NCBI GenBank assembly: GCA_019426215.1
Contig: CM033408.1
Coordinates: 9,799,077 to 9,863,076, forward strand
Direction: 5' to 3'
Source: Buddleja alternifolia
Lineage: Eukaryota; Streptophyta; Magnoliopsida; Lamiales; Scrophulariaceae
DNA length: 64,000 nt
In this document: positions 1 through 11,452 of the stretch, piece after piece
Position numbering within the stretch: the first letter of the stretch is position 1
How the letters are laid out: every line of letters starts with the position of its first letter
Notes under the pieces: generated by a model
What the model saw: only the letters and a program-made list of their open reading frames with translations
Databases searched by the model: none
Told to the model about the DNA's origin: nothing
Program-made: the position numbers and the translations under genes

Positions 1-105
1 CTTCTTAGAAGGTATAATGCTTGTTGTGGTGTGTATGATTTGGCAAATTAACTTTTCAATCTTCATGTGTGCGCTTGATTCTATTTGATCGAGGACGATC
101 AAAGC

Positions 106-121
106 TAAGTTTGGGGGTAGT
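106..121 (+). promoter_or_regulatory. Polypurine tract before 3' LTR
   Basis: The tract CTAAGTTTGGGGGTAG lies directly before the TG of the LTR. In the gypsy family this run resists RNase H and primes plus-strand DNA synthesis. The same motif, inverted, occurs at 7401-7412 in element A. Confidence 0.75.
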
Positions 122-308
122 TGATATATGTTATTTTTACACAAGTTTTACCCCTTTTATCAACTTGATTTTGATTGTTTCTTTAATAATTTGATCACAT
201 ATGATGCTTTGAACCCGGTTTGCTTTGACTTTTCAGATTGGGTTAACAGCCGGAGGAAAGAGCAAGAACCGAAGGTAAAATGAAACAATTTTTGGAACTT
301 TTCAAGGC

Positions 309-452
309 AACGCCGCGGCGTTCACAAGCAGTAGCCAACGCTGCGGCGTTCAACAAGCGAACGCCGCGGCGTTCACAAGCAGTAGCCAACGCCGCGGCGT
401 TCACAAGCAGTAGCCAACGTCGCGGGGTTCAACAAGCGAACGCCGCGGCGTT
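309..452. repeat. Six palindromic units in LTR U3
   Basis: Six copies of a 14-bp palindrome, consensus AACGCCGCGGCGTT, start at 309, 337, 360, 388, 416 and 439. Four copies are perfect and two carry changes (337, 416). Spacings are 28, 23, 28, 28 and 23 bp, because two linkers alternate (ACAAGCAGTAGCC type and AACAAGCG type). The array ends about 20 bp before the TATA box. Confidence 0.9.
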
Positions 453-471
453 CGAGGCGGCAGTGTTGGCC

Positions 472-478
472 TATAAAT
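472..478 (+). promoter_or_regulatory. TATA box of gypsy LTR
   Basis: TATAAAT lies in the context GGCCTATAAATACC, 20 bp after the last palindrome. This is the usual position for the U3/R promoter of a plant LTR. Confidence 0.6.
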
Positions 479-1420
479 ACCTCTTTTAGCCATTTTTTAC
501 CCTAACTCACCTTGGATATCAGCAACCACACGAAAATAGAGAGAGGGAAAGCTTAGAAGAGAAGATTAAAGGTCAAAACATGGAGAATTCAACAAGGAAT
601 CCACATCTCTACAAGAATTAGGGAGTTTTTACATATTTGTTTCTTGAATTTGTTCAAATCTCCTATGACTTGTATGATTTATATTTGCACTTTTGACATG
701 AATATGAGCTAAACTTGTTTGATTGAGGCCATGGATAGGCCGTTTATGTTATTTTGATTGTTGATTTGTTGGTGTTTATTGGATTAATTTTGGTTTTAGC
801 TATGTATTCAATATTTGATCTCAATGCTACATTTGCTTGATCACCAAGTGTTTGATAAAATGCCTAGGTTAGAGATCGAGAGATAATAACCTAGGGAAGA
901 TATAAACATTAAATACCCTATAGTTAAACCGACTAGAGATAGACTCGGTTTCTTTAGGTGGCTTTCCATTCACGTGGGGAATTCCTAGACCTTAAATGCA
1001 TCCTCGTTAATCGGGTTTTCATATAGAGATATATAGGAAATCGTTACCAAGGGTAGGGTTGCTATGCCAAGAGATTGGGTAGTACGTACGTTAGGGAATT
1101 TCGCCTTAGCTAAATCAATCTAATAATCCAATAGAACCTAAATCACAATCTAAATGCATAATCGGTTGAACCATGTGCCTTGATCGCTTCTCTCTATTGT
1201 TTCCTCCCTTTATTTGGTGTGACGTTGCCTTAGTTTATTTTCTAGTATTTATTAATTAGTTAATCAACCTTTCTATCGACCGATTTAACTTAGAATTGAG
1301 TAATATAGTAGTCTTGGTACTTAGATTATAGTTGTCCCTGCGGATACGATAACCCCGGACTTAGAAATCCACTTTACTACTTACGCGACCTAGTTCTCTT
1401 GCTAGGATTTTGTCGTGTCA

Positions 1421-1973
1421 ATCTGCTTGGGAGACTTCTAAAGATTTTGACCACTGTTTCTCGATTTTGTAGCTCCATACCCAGAGATGTTAGTTCAGTG
1501 ACAGGAGCTGTAAATCTCATGTCTAATTGCTCTAGCATCTCATTAGGTAGCATCTTGAAGCTATTGAATTTTTCTTTGGCAATTGATAGTTTGTTCTCCT
1601 TGATTTGTGCTGAGCCCCCACAAATGGTAGCCAACTTATCTCAAATTTCTTTAGTAGTGTTGCATGATTTGACCTTGTTGAATAAGTTGTCATTATCTCC
1701 AATGGCTGTGTATAGAGCGTTTCTACCAACATTGTCTAGATTTGCTCGTCGACGCTCATCGGTAGACCATTCTTGTTTGGGCTTCTCCACATAGCCATCG
1801 GGTGTCTCTTCTGTGGCTTCGGGCGCTCTAGTGATGATCTTGTATATTTTGATTGGCCCATCTGAAATAATATCACACATTTCATCATCACATGAACACA
1901 AATAGGTGAACGCTTTGACCTTCCATGAATCATAGTTTGATTCGGTCAACTTAGGAACTTTGGAAAATGCCAT
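1421..1973 (-). pseudogene. gag: copia gag, N-terminal part, interrupted
   Basis: This encodes the N-terminal half of a copia Gag, the structural protein that forms the virus-like particle. The start ATG at 1973 gives MAFSKVPKLTESNYDSWKVK, followed by CSCDDEMCDIISDGPIKI. Both match the Gag at 57561 in element E. A TGA stop at 1643-1641 replaces the Trp of E's EIWDKLA. The frame then stays open to RSLPS, where the homology to E ends at the junction with the gypsy LTR near 1420. About 184 codons remain. It is non-functional: one stop and a truncating insertion. Confidence 0.8.
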
Positions 1974-2055
1974 GAAAAATTTAAAGCGACAAAAAAAAAT
2001 AAGGACCTGAACAAGCAGTTACGCTTGGAAACGCTTAGGTTTCAACTTCAACCGC

Positions 2056-2067
2056 TCTGATACCACT
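2056..2067 (-). promoter_or_regulatory. Primer-binding site (initiator tRNA-Met), element D
   Basis: On the minus strand the bases AGTGGTATCAG follow the LTR end directly. They are complementary to the 3' end of initiator tRNA-Met, the usual primer for copia reverse transcription. Confidence 0.8.
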
Positions 2068-3953
2068 TGTTGGTCCCAAGTGATATACGAAAGGGTCTAG
2101 AAGGGGGGTTGAATAGACCCTGAAGTCTTTTTCGACTTCTAAAAACTTTCGTATTACTGTGAGGTATTTGAACGCTCAGAAAGCTTTAAGCGCTGGGTGC
2201 GGCGCTTGAGGGATGATGACTTAAGTGCTAGTTTCAGGCGCTTGAGAAAAGTTAACTTAGATTCGGTGATTTCAACACTTACCAAAGTAGGGCAGAGTTT
2301 AGTCACTAAATCAGGGTTAGCACAGCGGAAATGTTTTTATAGCTTAGCGTTCGTTTTAACCAATTAGTCGCTTATTAGTTTAAATGCCTTTTCAAGATAT
2401 AATATGACAGTATAATGTAAGATAACAAAACAGTAAATGACACAAGATATTTGTAAGGTTCACTGGGTGATGTAATCCCAGCTACGTCCTTCTTCTCCCT
2501 TTATCAGAGAGATTTTCCACTATGATGATTATCGAAGAGTCACACAGAGACTTCTACAAAATAGAGAGAGGTTGGATATGATCTTGGAACTCCTTGGTCA
2601 CACAGATTTCAGCTCCACTAAAGATCTTCTATCCCCTTGCTTCTTTCACCCAGAAATAATGCAAGTTACACTTGATCCCGGAACTCCTTGGTCACACAGA
2701 TTTCAGCTCCAATAGAGATCTTCTTCCACAAGCTTCTTTTACACAAAAATGGCGCTTGTAAGTCAACACACTTTCTCACTCAGACGAAAGATGTTGAAAG
2801 GTTTTGTAATGGCTTTGTTTGGTTTTGGAAAGTTCAAACAACATGAGGATATCTCAATAGTAATGTAGGGTCTTCAAAAAGGGGTTTGAGATATAGTTGA
2901 CTGTCTCTGAAATATTTGTGAAAAGCTTATACGGATATTTGGCTATGGATTTTTGTAAGCTTTTCTTTCAACAAAGTAGGTATTCTTTTCTTGTGTCTTT
3001 TTGTATAATTTTCTACATACAAGAGGTTGTGACTGTTATTCACACTAGGATATTCAGGTATATCTCTTGTATATGTCACGGTTTTTGCTCTATGTGTTTG
3101 ACTTATTTGTTGAAAGGGCTATTTATAAGGTATTGGTGGTTTTTGTCCGTTTGACACGGTTGGAATCTCGTTTCCCCAAACATTCCTTGAGTTCTGACAT
3201 TTCTAACTTTGGGTATACTTAATTAGTTAGGCATGTTCTTGGTTTCATAACTTCTAACAGTCTTGGTCAAATGAATGGCTTACCCATACGTTATAGTGCT
3301 TATATTTTAATTGCACTTATCCGACTTTTAATGCATCTTGTTTTATTTCCGTTGGAAATAATTTGTCCGTTTGATTCATGCATTCTTTAAGTCTTTGGAT
3401 AGCTTTGGTTTTGAATTTTCAGGTTACGTTCGTTGTAGGTCGTGTTGGTTTAGCCTTTTGGACGCTTGCTGAAGAGGACAGTTTTTCTCGTGCATTGGAC
3501 AGACGCTTGGACTGATCCTGAGTCTCTTCTCTTTATTTCAGACGCTTACTCTTCAATCTTGTCTTTGATAGGCTCACTCAGAATTCCATCATTGACTTAG
3601 TGTTGATTATTCGGCCTGAGTTATCCATTCGTATTTTGAGCGCTGGAGTTGTAACCTGGAATAGTCTCTAAAACGTTTGACAGACGCTTCAAAAGATCTT
3701 TATCTTCTGTAGCTTCAGACGCTTGATCTTCAACTTTATCACTTGATAGACTTACCCAGAATTCTCCTTAGTGATTTAGTATCACATTCTTAGTCTAAAA
3801 TTCTACAAAGATAGAAACTATAAGCCTAAGACAAATAAGCTTTCAGGTACTTATACACAATATTCTATGAAAGCTTTTATACTTACAGTTTTCGGGGTCT
3901 AACAGGAAGTCCTATTTGTCATCATCAAAACATCTAACATGAAATTCCTAACA
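2068..3953 (-). repeat. 5' LTR of element D (1886 bp)
   Basis: On the minus strand the LTR begins TGTTAGGAATTTCATG and ends GGGACCAACA. The same ends occur at 55923-57444 and 60951-62513. It is longer than those copies (1522 and 1563 bp), in part because of an internal duplication of about 94 bp: GGAACTCCTTGGTCACACAG occurs at 2586 and again at 2680. Confidence 0.8.
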
Positions 3954-5958
3954 TAAATCATAAATGTAGTTTAGCAAATGAGCTTTTCATGCAATGTAAC
4001 GAGTAACTTTTGCATGCAATGAACACATAAATTTCACACGGAACGCTAAGCAGGAGGGGGTGTGTAAGAAATGACATCGCGTCCGATGACTCGCCCATGG
4101 CACTTTAGGTCCCATTGCTTCTTCCTTATCACCCCTGAACACGCGTCTTAAAAGCCATCACCTTATACCTCCCCACGAAGGCTCGCAATGCCTGATTGGT
4201 TATATCCGAAGTATGCCACACGATCTAGTACCCACTCACCCTTAGAACACTCCATCTTTAGGTGTTGAAATTTGGCCATGGATAGCGGGAATCGTTTAAG
4301 ACCGCAAACCCATGTTTGACCGGCTGAACCCTGCCCTATCCATGCCCGACACTTGGGCCCAACACTTAACCACGTAATATGCAACACGTATCACTTGAAT
4401 GGAATTACGATGTATGATCACGATACATGAACCAAATGATGGATTAACTTCACGAAATCCATAAGATTGATGTTTTTTAGGAAATCATTCTTGCAAAATA
4501 TGCATTTGAAACAAGTATGCAATTTTTTCTTTAAAATCATTCATGCATGCAATCAAGAAATTGTCACTCTTAAGTGATTAAGGTAACTTTGAAAGCTTTG
4601 AGCTTCAATTTCTTTGAACGAGAAAACACGATAAGAAATATATAGGTATATATATAAATATATATATATATATGCATTGAAATATGCTTCCTTCCAGTTT
4701 TGAAAATCATAGATATAGTTTTCGGGAGGCGACTCACTCTAACTTCCAAGTTATTCTGCGTCATCCTCGAGTGGTTCACCAACACCACCTGCTAATCCAA
4801 GGATTATATTAGAAATCCTATTCTTTAACGCTCGTCTTAATCATCTACCCGAAATAGCCTATGCGGTACTATGAACTACACGATCATGCACAAAGTATCA
4901 TCCTCCCAAACTATGCTTAACTTCATTATATTCAAGGATTGACAAAAACACCAAGAAAATTAATCTGTGCGGGTTTGGTTTAAAATTAATTAAAATTCAT
5001 AGAACATGATTTTATTTCTAAAATTTTCCAGAAACACCCAACACTTACTGAAAACGTTCAAATAAAAGTTTCAAAGGTAAACTAGATTTGCAAGTAGGTG
5101 TCTCATCCACCAAAACCCAGCCAAACAGGAGTTGTTTTTACACAAGCAGGATACATTTCAAAACTTTATATAAAATCCCCTGTTCATCAGAAAAATCCAA
5201 AATTTATAGGACATACTCATAAGACAATCAAAATGGTTCTTAACATTTTTGGAAGCGTAATATAATTTTTAGATACAAAAATTTCAGCTTAAAACAAAGC
5301 ATATCTGTGAACAAGTAATTCTCTGGCAGCAGGTGTTTGCCATTTTTTATAAAATTCACCAAAACTCCAAAAAGGTTGAAATTTTGCAGAGACACACTTA
5401 ACATGACCATGTATATACAGTAAAATGTTTGAAGAATAACTCTTTCATCTTATCCCTCAAAAATATTTCATAATTTAAGACAATTTTCTTGAACAATTGT
5501 ATCATCAACATGCATGCGAACTCTTCTTCCATAAAACATCAAGAGTATCAATTAAACACTAGAATCAAAGATAAAACTCATGGATCTAGATATTTAAATG
5601 TACATGCAATACATTATACTCTAGAACTTAGACTCTCTCACTAAATCACAAATGGATTTCCAAATAATACCTTGATTTAAGCTCCTTATGAAGAAAATGG
5701 TGGTAGAGATGAAGAGTGTAGTGTGTGTATCTATGCAGCAGCCATGGGAGTGATGACCTCAATTCTCACCCCTTTCTCTAAGGCCTATATATAGACATAG
5801 CTTGAGGACTTTTGTGCAATTCTTTTATTTCTTCTCTTTTCTTCATTTCTTTTGATTTTTTCTTTTCAATCCCTAAACTCAATCATGTTCCATTCAAGTC
5901 CCACATAGATATCATTTAATAGCTAAGGTCTTCTTCTTGTCAAAATCAACTATTGATG
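3954..5958 (-). repeat. LTR-like sequence, inner part (possible gypsy chromovirus LTR)
   Basis: No coding sequence is seen in this 2-kb stretch. On the minus strand a TATA box at 5793-5786 precedes a pyrimidine-rich leader, which looks like an LTR promoter and R region. The proposed LTR start, TGTGATACCCC, lies at 11726, beyond element A, which would then be inserted in its U3. The other end is not defined because element D abuts at 3953. An AT dinucleotide run lies at 4630-4674. Assignment to a chromovirus is a guess from the LTR start and size. Confidence 0.35.
5786..5793 (-). promoter_or_regulatory. TATA box on minus strand
   Basis: TATATATA within CTATATATAGGCC on the minus strand is followed by a pyrimidine-rich leader. 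It supports reading the surrounding block as an LTR promoter; a host promoter cannot be excluded. Confidence 0.4.
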
Positions 5959-7400
5959 TGTTTGCACAGCAAGTGGATTGGTCGTGTGTAGTAATAAAGT
6001 GGATTTTTAAGTTCGAATTGTCGATCCCACAGAGACTTGTGTTTTAGATTTCTTGAATTTAAAGCAAGCAATAATTAAACTAAAACTAAAGATTTAAAGA
6101 TTTTAAAAGCAATAAAATAAACTAAAACAAGAATTAACTCAAATATTATGGAAGCAAGATATAAGAAACAAGATGTCGAAATCAAGATAGCTATGGAAGA
6201 GAGCAACTAAGACACATATGTTCGCATAAATTAATTAATTCTGGTTAAAATCGTGTTTTCATATTATTAGACTAATGTTGCTTTGGTGGAAACTCCTTAA
6301 TTAACTACTACGCGATCTCTCGGCTGTAATAATCCTATGACTACGTGACGGTTCTCTAAATATGTCTATCCGAGAATCAAATCATTAGCCATGCATTCAC
6401 GTTTTAGAATTTTCCCGGATAAATCCGGCTAACTGCACCCGGGAATCTCTACCTATCTCTAGGGGCAATTCCACTATTTGTTCGGGATTATGTGATGATT
6501 TCTTTGAACCCTAACTTATATTCTCTTGAATGAATAAACTAGGCTAATTAGCAAGCATATGGTGATCAAACATATGATTGGAATTAAAGCACAAAATCAA
6601 TACACAAAGCAACAATAGAATTAATATGAAAAACACAATTTATAACTCAAATATCATAATTTAGCCTCAACATGGCCTTAGTTCGAAGAATCTAATTCAT
6701 CATAAAAGATAAAAGATAGAAACTTAAATTAAGATTCATATTCATAGACAAAAACAAATCTAAATCTAAGAAACTCCCTCGTATTTTTGATGGATGAACT
6801 TCGATCTTCATCTCTTCCATGCTTCTTGATTTCTTCACCTTCAAAGGTTCTTGAAAATCTTCATGAATGTGTAAAAACTGTGTCTAAACTCTAAACCCCA
6901 TTAGGGCTCTATTCTATGTGTATTTCGTCTCCTTCACCCTAGAGAACTGATCTAATATATATAAAGGTGGATGGGGAAGACTCCAACTTGAATTAGAATT
7001 GGAAATTTCCAAAAATATGCTATTTTTCCCGTCAGACGCAACGTTCGAACGTCCACAAGCTAACGTTCGAACGTTAGGAACAGTAACATTTTGTCTTCTG
7101 CGCAGCGATCCTGTTTTCTTCATAACTTTCTCCACAAATCTCCGATTTGTATGATTCAAAGTTGCCACGTGAAGATAAGACAGAGATATACAACTTTGTA
7201 GAAGGAACATTTGTCAAATTCCTTTTGTAAATACTCTAAAAGTCTGCATTTCCGTCCAGTTTTCCTCAATTGCAATGATTTTCCACCTTTACTCAATAAG
7301 CACACAAATTAAACGCATATGTAGCATAAATCATGCATAAACCAATGTAAATCACATGAATATGAGGCTCTAAAACATGTAAATCTCACACCTATCAACA
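5959..7400 (-). repeat. 3' LTR of element A, 20 bp short
   Basis: On the minus strand the LTR begins TGTTGATAGGTG at 7400 and runs to GTGCAAACA at 5959. The partner LTR continues for 20 more bases to a TG-CA type end (minus-strand end CTCGTGTCA), matching the end of the LTR at 1420. Inside are two palindromes (7040-7053, 7062-7075) and a minus-strand TATATATAT box near 6953-6965. Confidence 0.85.
7040..7075. repeat. Paired palindromes in element A 3' LTR
   Basis: AACGTTCGAACGTC (one mismatch at the end) at 7040-7053 and the perfect palindrome AACGTTCGAACGTT at 7062-7075 lie 22 bp apart. They are about 75 bp upstream of the minus-strand TATA box. The same pair is kept in the other LTR at 11093-11128. 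Confidence 0.9.
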
Positions 7401-7412
7401 CCCCCAAACTTA
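7401..7412 (-). promoter_or_regulatory. Polypurine tract of element A
   Basis: On the minus strand AAGTTTGGGGG directly precedes the TG of the 3' LTR. It would prime plus-strand synthesis. Confidence 0.8.
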
Positions 7413-9029
7413 ACATTGATCGTCCCTGAGCAATAAAAAGACTAAAACTTAAGGAACTAAGATGAAGACATCAATCTAAAACAAAACATAAAACAAAAAC
7501 GACTCACTTTCGTAGAGTGCACGATTGGACTTAGCGTGTGCAACAAGCCTTTAAACCTCAAAGTTACCAAAGAGGACGAGTATAGTCTCGTGAGGGTTTG
7601 CAGATGATTTACCCACAAAATCAAAAAATTTCAACCACAACCAATCAAGACAACTCAACAAAATTAACAAGAATTAATGGCATAAAATCAACCGTTAAAG
7701 CTCAAAATTATGTACACATATCAAAGACTTGCTCATGTTACACCTAGACTCGAAAAGATCTCTAAAGGGTGTAGTGATTGTAAGTCTACGACATTATAGT
7801 CAAGTGGCACCCTTACCAAATTTCAGATTTTTCCCATATCTATTAACCTTCGATCAATCCTAAAGTACAAGCCTCATAGAAAACTTCATAGCCACTTAAA
7901 TTTCATCACTTAAACCATTTAAACTTTAAACTCACATGAAACTTCCATTTAAATTCATTAAGGCTAGGTCGTGTGCAATGTTCTATTCCCTTAGGCTTTC
8001 TATGACACCCATGTATCGAGTTTTAGATCAATGACTCCCAAACTAGATAGTTTTAGGGCATTAAGTGTCTAGAAACTCCTTATGGATTTAATCGCTCAAG
8101 TGCCAAAGGCCACAAAATAAAACTAGACCTTTCATTCACTTTAACTTTATTTGGCTTGAGCTTAGCTCAAATTAGCATAATAGTACAGTTTATAGGCATG
8201 TAAGTTTTCACCTCCAGTACATATTAGCCTGACTTTATAGTCATACCAATTTTCATCAACCTTATTCATTAATTATTAGACATATGAAGCAACTACTCAA
8301 CTCATGACCTTAAGAAGAATCTAAGTTAATATTTTCGGGAGAAATTCCTTAGGTGTTTCAGAATGATTATCCACTTAACTCCTCTACCCTCGACTTATCG
8401 TGCATTTGTGATTTATCTAAGGAAAATCTACTCTAATCTAGGGTCCCACGAGCAAAGTAAAGATATGTATAGTCCATTAAATTCCAAATAAATCAAGAAA
8501 TCATGCCATTGTCTCAAGTTAATCAATCTCAATGCATTAATTGGCAGGCTAAAAAAAAATTATGCTCGATTTTCTCAACATAAAAGCATCTAAACATGAA
8601 AGCATACAAATTCCCCCAAACTTGGAAACGTGCATATCACCAATATATTCAATAACTACTCAACAATTAAGCGCTTCTCACACCCCCAAACTTAAACTCA
8701 ACATTGTCCTCAATGTTGTCTCTCATAAAGCACAAAAAGAGTGAAAAGAAACACTTAACCTCATAGGTCTGTGAAAACCGAACCTAGTCTCATGCATAAG
8801 TTCCAAGTGTGGCTCCAAATGGTGCACTCCAATCTCCATAGTATGTCATCATCAATCATGCACTTAATAAATCACAACTATCGAGCATAAACTTTTTTTT
8901 TTTTTTTTTGAAAACAAACCAAAAACAACTAAACTACTAGAAAGCAAAAACAAAAGGAAAGCAAAAATCTTAGGTTGCCTCCCAAGAAGCGCTCTTTTAA
9001 AGTCACTAGCTTGACTTTACCGAGTTATT
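7413..9029 (-). other. Non-coding 3' module of element A with a second polypurine-like tract
   Basis: This 1.6-kb block has no coding sequence. It holds a second AAGTTTGGGGG tract on the minus strand (8695-8683), next to a short inverted repeat, ACATTGTCCTCAATGT type, at 8701-8717. Several segments match the equivalent part of element C, for example TCTCGTGAGGGTTTGCAGA (7588 and 41151 regions) and CTTTCTATG followed by CACCC (7997 and 41508 regions). The LTRs of A and C are not obviously alike, so this module is conserved on its own. Confidence 0.6.
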
Positions 9030-9791
9030 TCAAGGCGGTTTCCGGATAAATGCCTTGTTCATTCTCCAAGTAAGGATGAAATTTGACCCGGTGTTAGTAG
9101 AAAATATGATGAATAGTGACCAAGCAATCATCCACTCAAATATTTTATCATAGTCCATCACCACTTCCATCACTCCTTCCCATTGCACCGAGTGATGATT
9201 TGGACTATTCTCCAAGCTATAAGTAGATGACCATTTTTCTTCACCCATCGAAGTGGAAAACTTAGAGTTCATGATGTAGGACTCAAGGAGACTGTTGGTT
9301 CTTTTAACCTGAGAAAGCTTAACACTAAAAGGATCAAAAGCATCAATGTGTAAAGACAAATCAGAATCAACTGGATGCTTAAAAACCTCATAGTTATCAC
9401 AAATAACCATATCAACTCCTATTTTTAATAACAACTCACTTTCAATGGAATCAATTACCTCCTTACCAGTGGAGAGGACAGAGGGTGGAGAATCTTCAAC
9501 CGGTCGAGAAGTTGTAGGAATGGAAGGCTCGGCAGTGGGAGTTTCTGGTTCTGCACATTCAAGCGTGCCATAAAGTAATGCTTCCAATTCCACTACACTT
9601 TCAGCCGCTCGTTCGGGTGTGATCTTCTGGGCGGAGATTCGTTCATTTTTTAACTCCTCGTCTTCCCTCACAGTTGCATCACCACTCCTCGAAGTCATAC
9701 CACAATTTGGTGCTTGTTGCAAAGCTTGAATGACGTCGCACACCAATTGCCCATTTTTCGGACAATTCAAATCCTCGAGAGTGAGTTGCAT
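9030..9791 (-). CDS. Uncharacterised ORF of element A in the gag position (253 aa)
   Basis: This is the only long frame of element A, starting about 180 bp after the primer-binding site, where gag begins in gypsy elements. I do not recognise a zinc knuckle or the canonical Gag core. The N-terminal part is polar and acidic, with CGMTSRSGDATVREDEELKN followed by KITPERAAESVVELEALL. The middle is Pro/Ser/Thr-rich and the C-terminal third is hydrophobic (near residues 215-235), probably from drift. In-frame coding-like sequence (PFLTPEQQEWLLGLIQA) extends upstream of the chosen ATG to a stop about 75 bases away, so the true start may differ or use splicing. It may be a relic of a Gag N-terminus; function unknown. 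Confidence 0.5.
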   Translation of the reverse strand: MQLTLEDLNCPKNGQLVCDVIQALQQAPNCGMTSRSGDATVREDEELKNERISAQKITPERAAESVVELEALLYGTLECAEPETPTAEPSIPTTSRPVEDSPPSVLSTGKEVIDSIESELLLKIGVDMVICDNYEVFKHPVDSDLSLHIDAFDPFSVKLSQVKRTNSLLESYIMNSKFSTSMGEEKWSSTYSLENSPNHHSVQWEGVMEVVMDYDKIFEWMIAWSLFIIFSTNTGSNFILTWRMNKAFIRKPP

Positions 9792-9973
9792 AGCTTGAAT
9801 GAGTCCTAAAAGCCATTCTTGTTGCTCCGGGGTAAGAAACGGAGGATTTTCTGCCTTTTATTGGAATTAGAATTAAGACAAAAAAACTAAAGCAAAAATA
9901 AATATAAAACAAAGATTATAAAAACTAAACTTGCAATAAAAACAAAAACTTAAAAAAAAAAAACAAGTCACCT

Positions 9974-9985
9974 GGAACGGCGCCA
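9974..9985 (-). promoter_or_regulatory. Primer-binding site (tRNA-Asp) of element A
   Basis: The plus-strand bases GGAACGGCGCCA equal the 3' end of plant tRNA-Asp with small changes, so the minus-strand RNA can pair with it. It lies 6 bases from the LTR end at 9992. tRNA-Asp is the primer known for Athila-type elements. Confidence 0.7.
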
Positions 9986-9991
9986 AAAACT

Positions 9992-11452
9992 TGACACGAG
10001 AAATCTTTACGTGTTTGCACAGCAAGTGGACTGGTCGTGTGTAGTAATAAAGTGGATTTTTAAGTCCGAATTGTCGATCCCACAGAGACTTGTATTTTAG
10101 ATTTCTTGAATTTAGAGCAAGCAATAATTAAACTAAAACTAAAGATTTTAAGATTTTAAAAGCAATAAAATAAACTAAAACAAGAATTAACTCAAATATT
10201 ATGGAAGCAAGATACAAGAAACAAGATGTCGAAATCAAGATAGCTATGGAAGAGAGCAACTAAGACACATATGTTGGCATAAATTAATAAATTCTGGTTA
10301 AAATCGTGTTTTCATATTATTAGACTAATGTTGCTTTGGTTGAAACTCCTTAATTAACTACTACGCGATCTCTCGGCTGTAATAATCCTATGACTACGTG
10401 ACGGTTCTCTAAATATGTCTATCCGAGAATCAAATCATTAGCCATGCATTCACGTTTTAGAATTTTCCCGGATAAATCCGGCTAACTGCACCCGGGAATC
10501 TCCACCTATCTCTAGGGGCAATTCCACTATTTGTTCCGGATTATGTGATGATTTCTTTGAACCTTAACTTATATTCTCTCGAATGAATAAACTAGGCTAA
10601 TTAGCAAGCATATGGTGATCAAACATATGATTGGAATTAAAGCACAAAATCAATACACAAAGTAACAATAGAATTAATATGAAAAACACAATTTATAACT
10701 CAAATATCATAATTTAGCCTCAATATGGCCTTAGTTCGAAGAATCTAATTCATCATAAAAGATAAAAGATAGAAACTTAAACTAAGATTCATATTCATGG
10801 ACAAAAACAAATCTAAATCTAAGAAACTCCCTCGTATTTTTGATGGATGAATTTCGATCTTCATCTCTTCCATGCTTATTGATTTCTTCACCTTCAAAGG
10901 TTCTTGAAAATCTTCATGAATGTGTAAAAACTATGTCTAAACTCTAAACCCCATTAGGGCTCTATTCTATGTGTATTTCGTCTCCTTCACCCTAGAGAAC
11001 TGATCGAATATATATAAAGGTGGAAGGGGAAGACTCCAACTTGAATTAGAATTGGAAATTTCCAAAAATCTGCTGTTTTTCCCGTCAGACGCAACGTTCG
11101 AACGTCCACAAGCTAACGTTCGAACGTTTGGAACAGTAACATTTTGTCTTCTGTGTAGCGATCTTGTTTTCTTCATAATTTTCTCCAAAAACCTCCGATT
11201 TGCATGATTCAAGTTTCCACGTGAAGATAAGACAGAGATCTACAACTTTGTAGAAGGAATATTTGTCAAATTCGGTCTGTAAATACTCTAAAAGTCTGCA
11301 TTTCCGTCCAGTTTTCCTCAATTGCAATGATTTTCCACCTTTACTCAATAAGCACACAAATTAAACGCATATGTGGCATAAATCATGCATAAACCAATGT
11401 AAATCACATGAATATGAGGCTCTAAAACATGTAAATCTCACACCTATCAACA
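9992..11452 (-). repeat. 5' LTR of element A (1461 bp)
   Basis: On the minus strand it begins TGTTGATAGGTG at 11452 and ends CTCGTGTCA at 9992, next to the primer site. It matches 5959-7400 along its length plus 20 bp. Palindromes at 11093-11106 and 11115-11128 are kept. Confidence 0.85.

Larger units (their letters stand above)
1..1420 (+). mobile_element. 3' end of an Athila-like Ty3/gypsy element (internal tail, polypurine tract, LTR)
   Basis: The first 121 bases are the non-coding tail of a gypsy element. They contain the phrase GAGGACGATC followed by a polypurine tract, as seen just before the 3' LTR in Athila/Tat-type elements. The LTR follows at 122. Its end, TGTCGTGTCA at 1411-1420, abuts coding sequence of a copia gag on the other strand, so this element inserted into that gag. 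The 5' part lies outside the window, so a target duplication cannot be tested. No coding sequence of this element is visible here. Confidence 0.75.
122..1420 (+). repeat. Gypsy LTR (about 1.3 kb)
   Basis: The LTR starts TGATATATG after the polypurine tract and ends TTTTGTCGTGTCA. Its U3 part has a GC-rich array of palindromes (309-452), then a TATA box (472-478). The downstream part shares the layout of the LTRs at 5959-7400 and 51934-53728, including a segment around GATCGAGAGATAA. The 69-residue ORF at 280-489 is only a reading of the palindrome array. Confidence 0.7.
1421..3953 (-). mobile_element. Element D: Sirevirus-like Ty1/copia, 5' part only
   Basis: Read on the minus strand, the order is 5' LTR (3953 down to 2068), primer-binding site (2067-2056), leader, then gag (1973 down to 1421). 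Gag stops abruptly at 1420, where the gypsy LTR is inserted. The remaining gag, pol and 3' LTR are outside the window. The LTR and gag are clearly related to element E at 55923-64000, which is in the opposite orientation. Confidence 0.8.
5959..11452 (-). mobile_element. Element A: non-autonomous Athila-like gypsy element
   Basis: Two near-identical direct repeats flank a 2.6-kb core. On the minus strand the order is 5' LTR (11452-9992), tRNA-Asp primer site, one ORF in the gag position (9791-9030), a 1.3-kb non-coding tail bounded by two polypurine-like tracts, and the 3' LTR (7400-5959). No protease, reverse transcriptase or integrase is present, so it would need enzymes from another element. 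The 3' LTR lacks the last 20 bp present in the 5' LTR, and I find no matching target duplication at 5954-5958 and 11453-11457, so the left end appears deleted. LTR mismatches are few (about 4 in the first 120 bases compared). Confidence 0.85.

Noticed and set aside
280..489. 69-residue frame with repeated NAAAF
   Set aside because: It is the translation of the palindrome array in an LTR, ending at the TATA region.
4163..4387. 74-residue minus-strand frame
   Set aside because: It lies within an LTR-like block, has no recognised domain and no gene context.
9974..9985. tRNA-Asp gene fragment
   Set aside because: Only the last 12 or so bases of tRNA-Asp are present, next to an LTR; this is a primer-binding site. 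The same holds at 44156-44170 and for the tRNA-Met sites.
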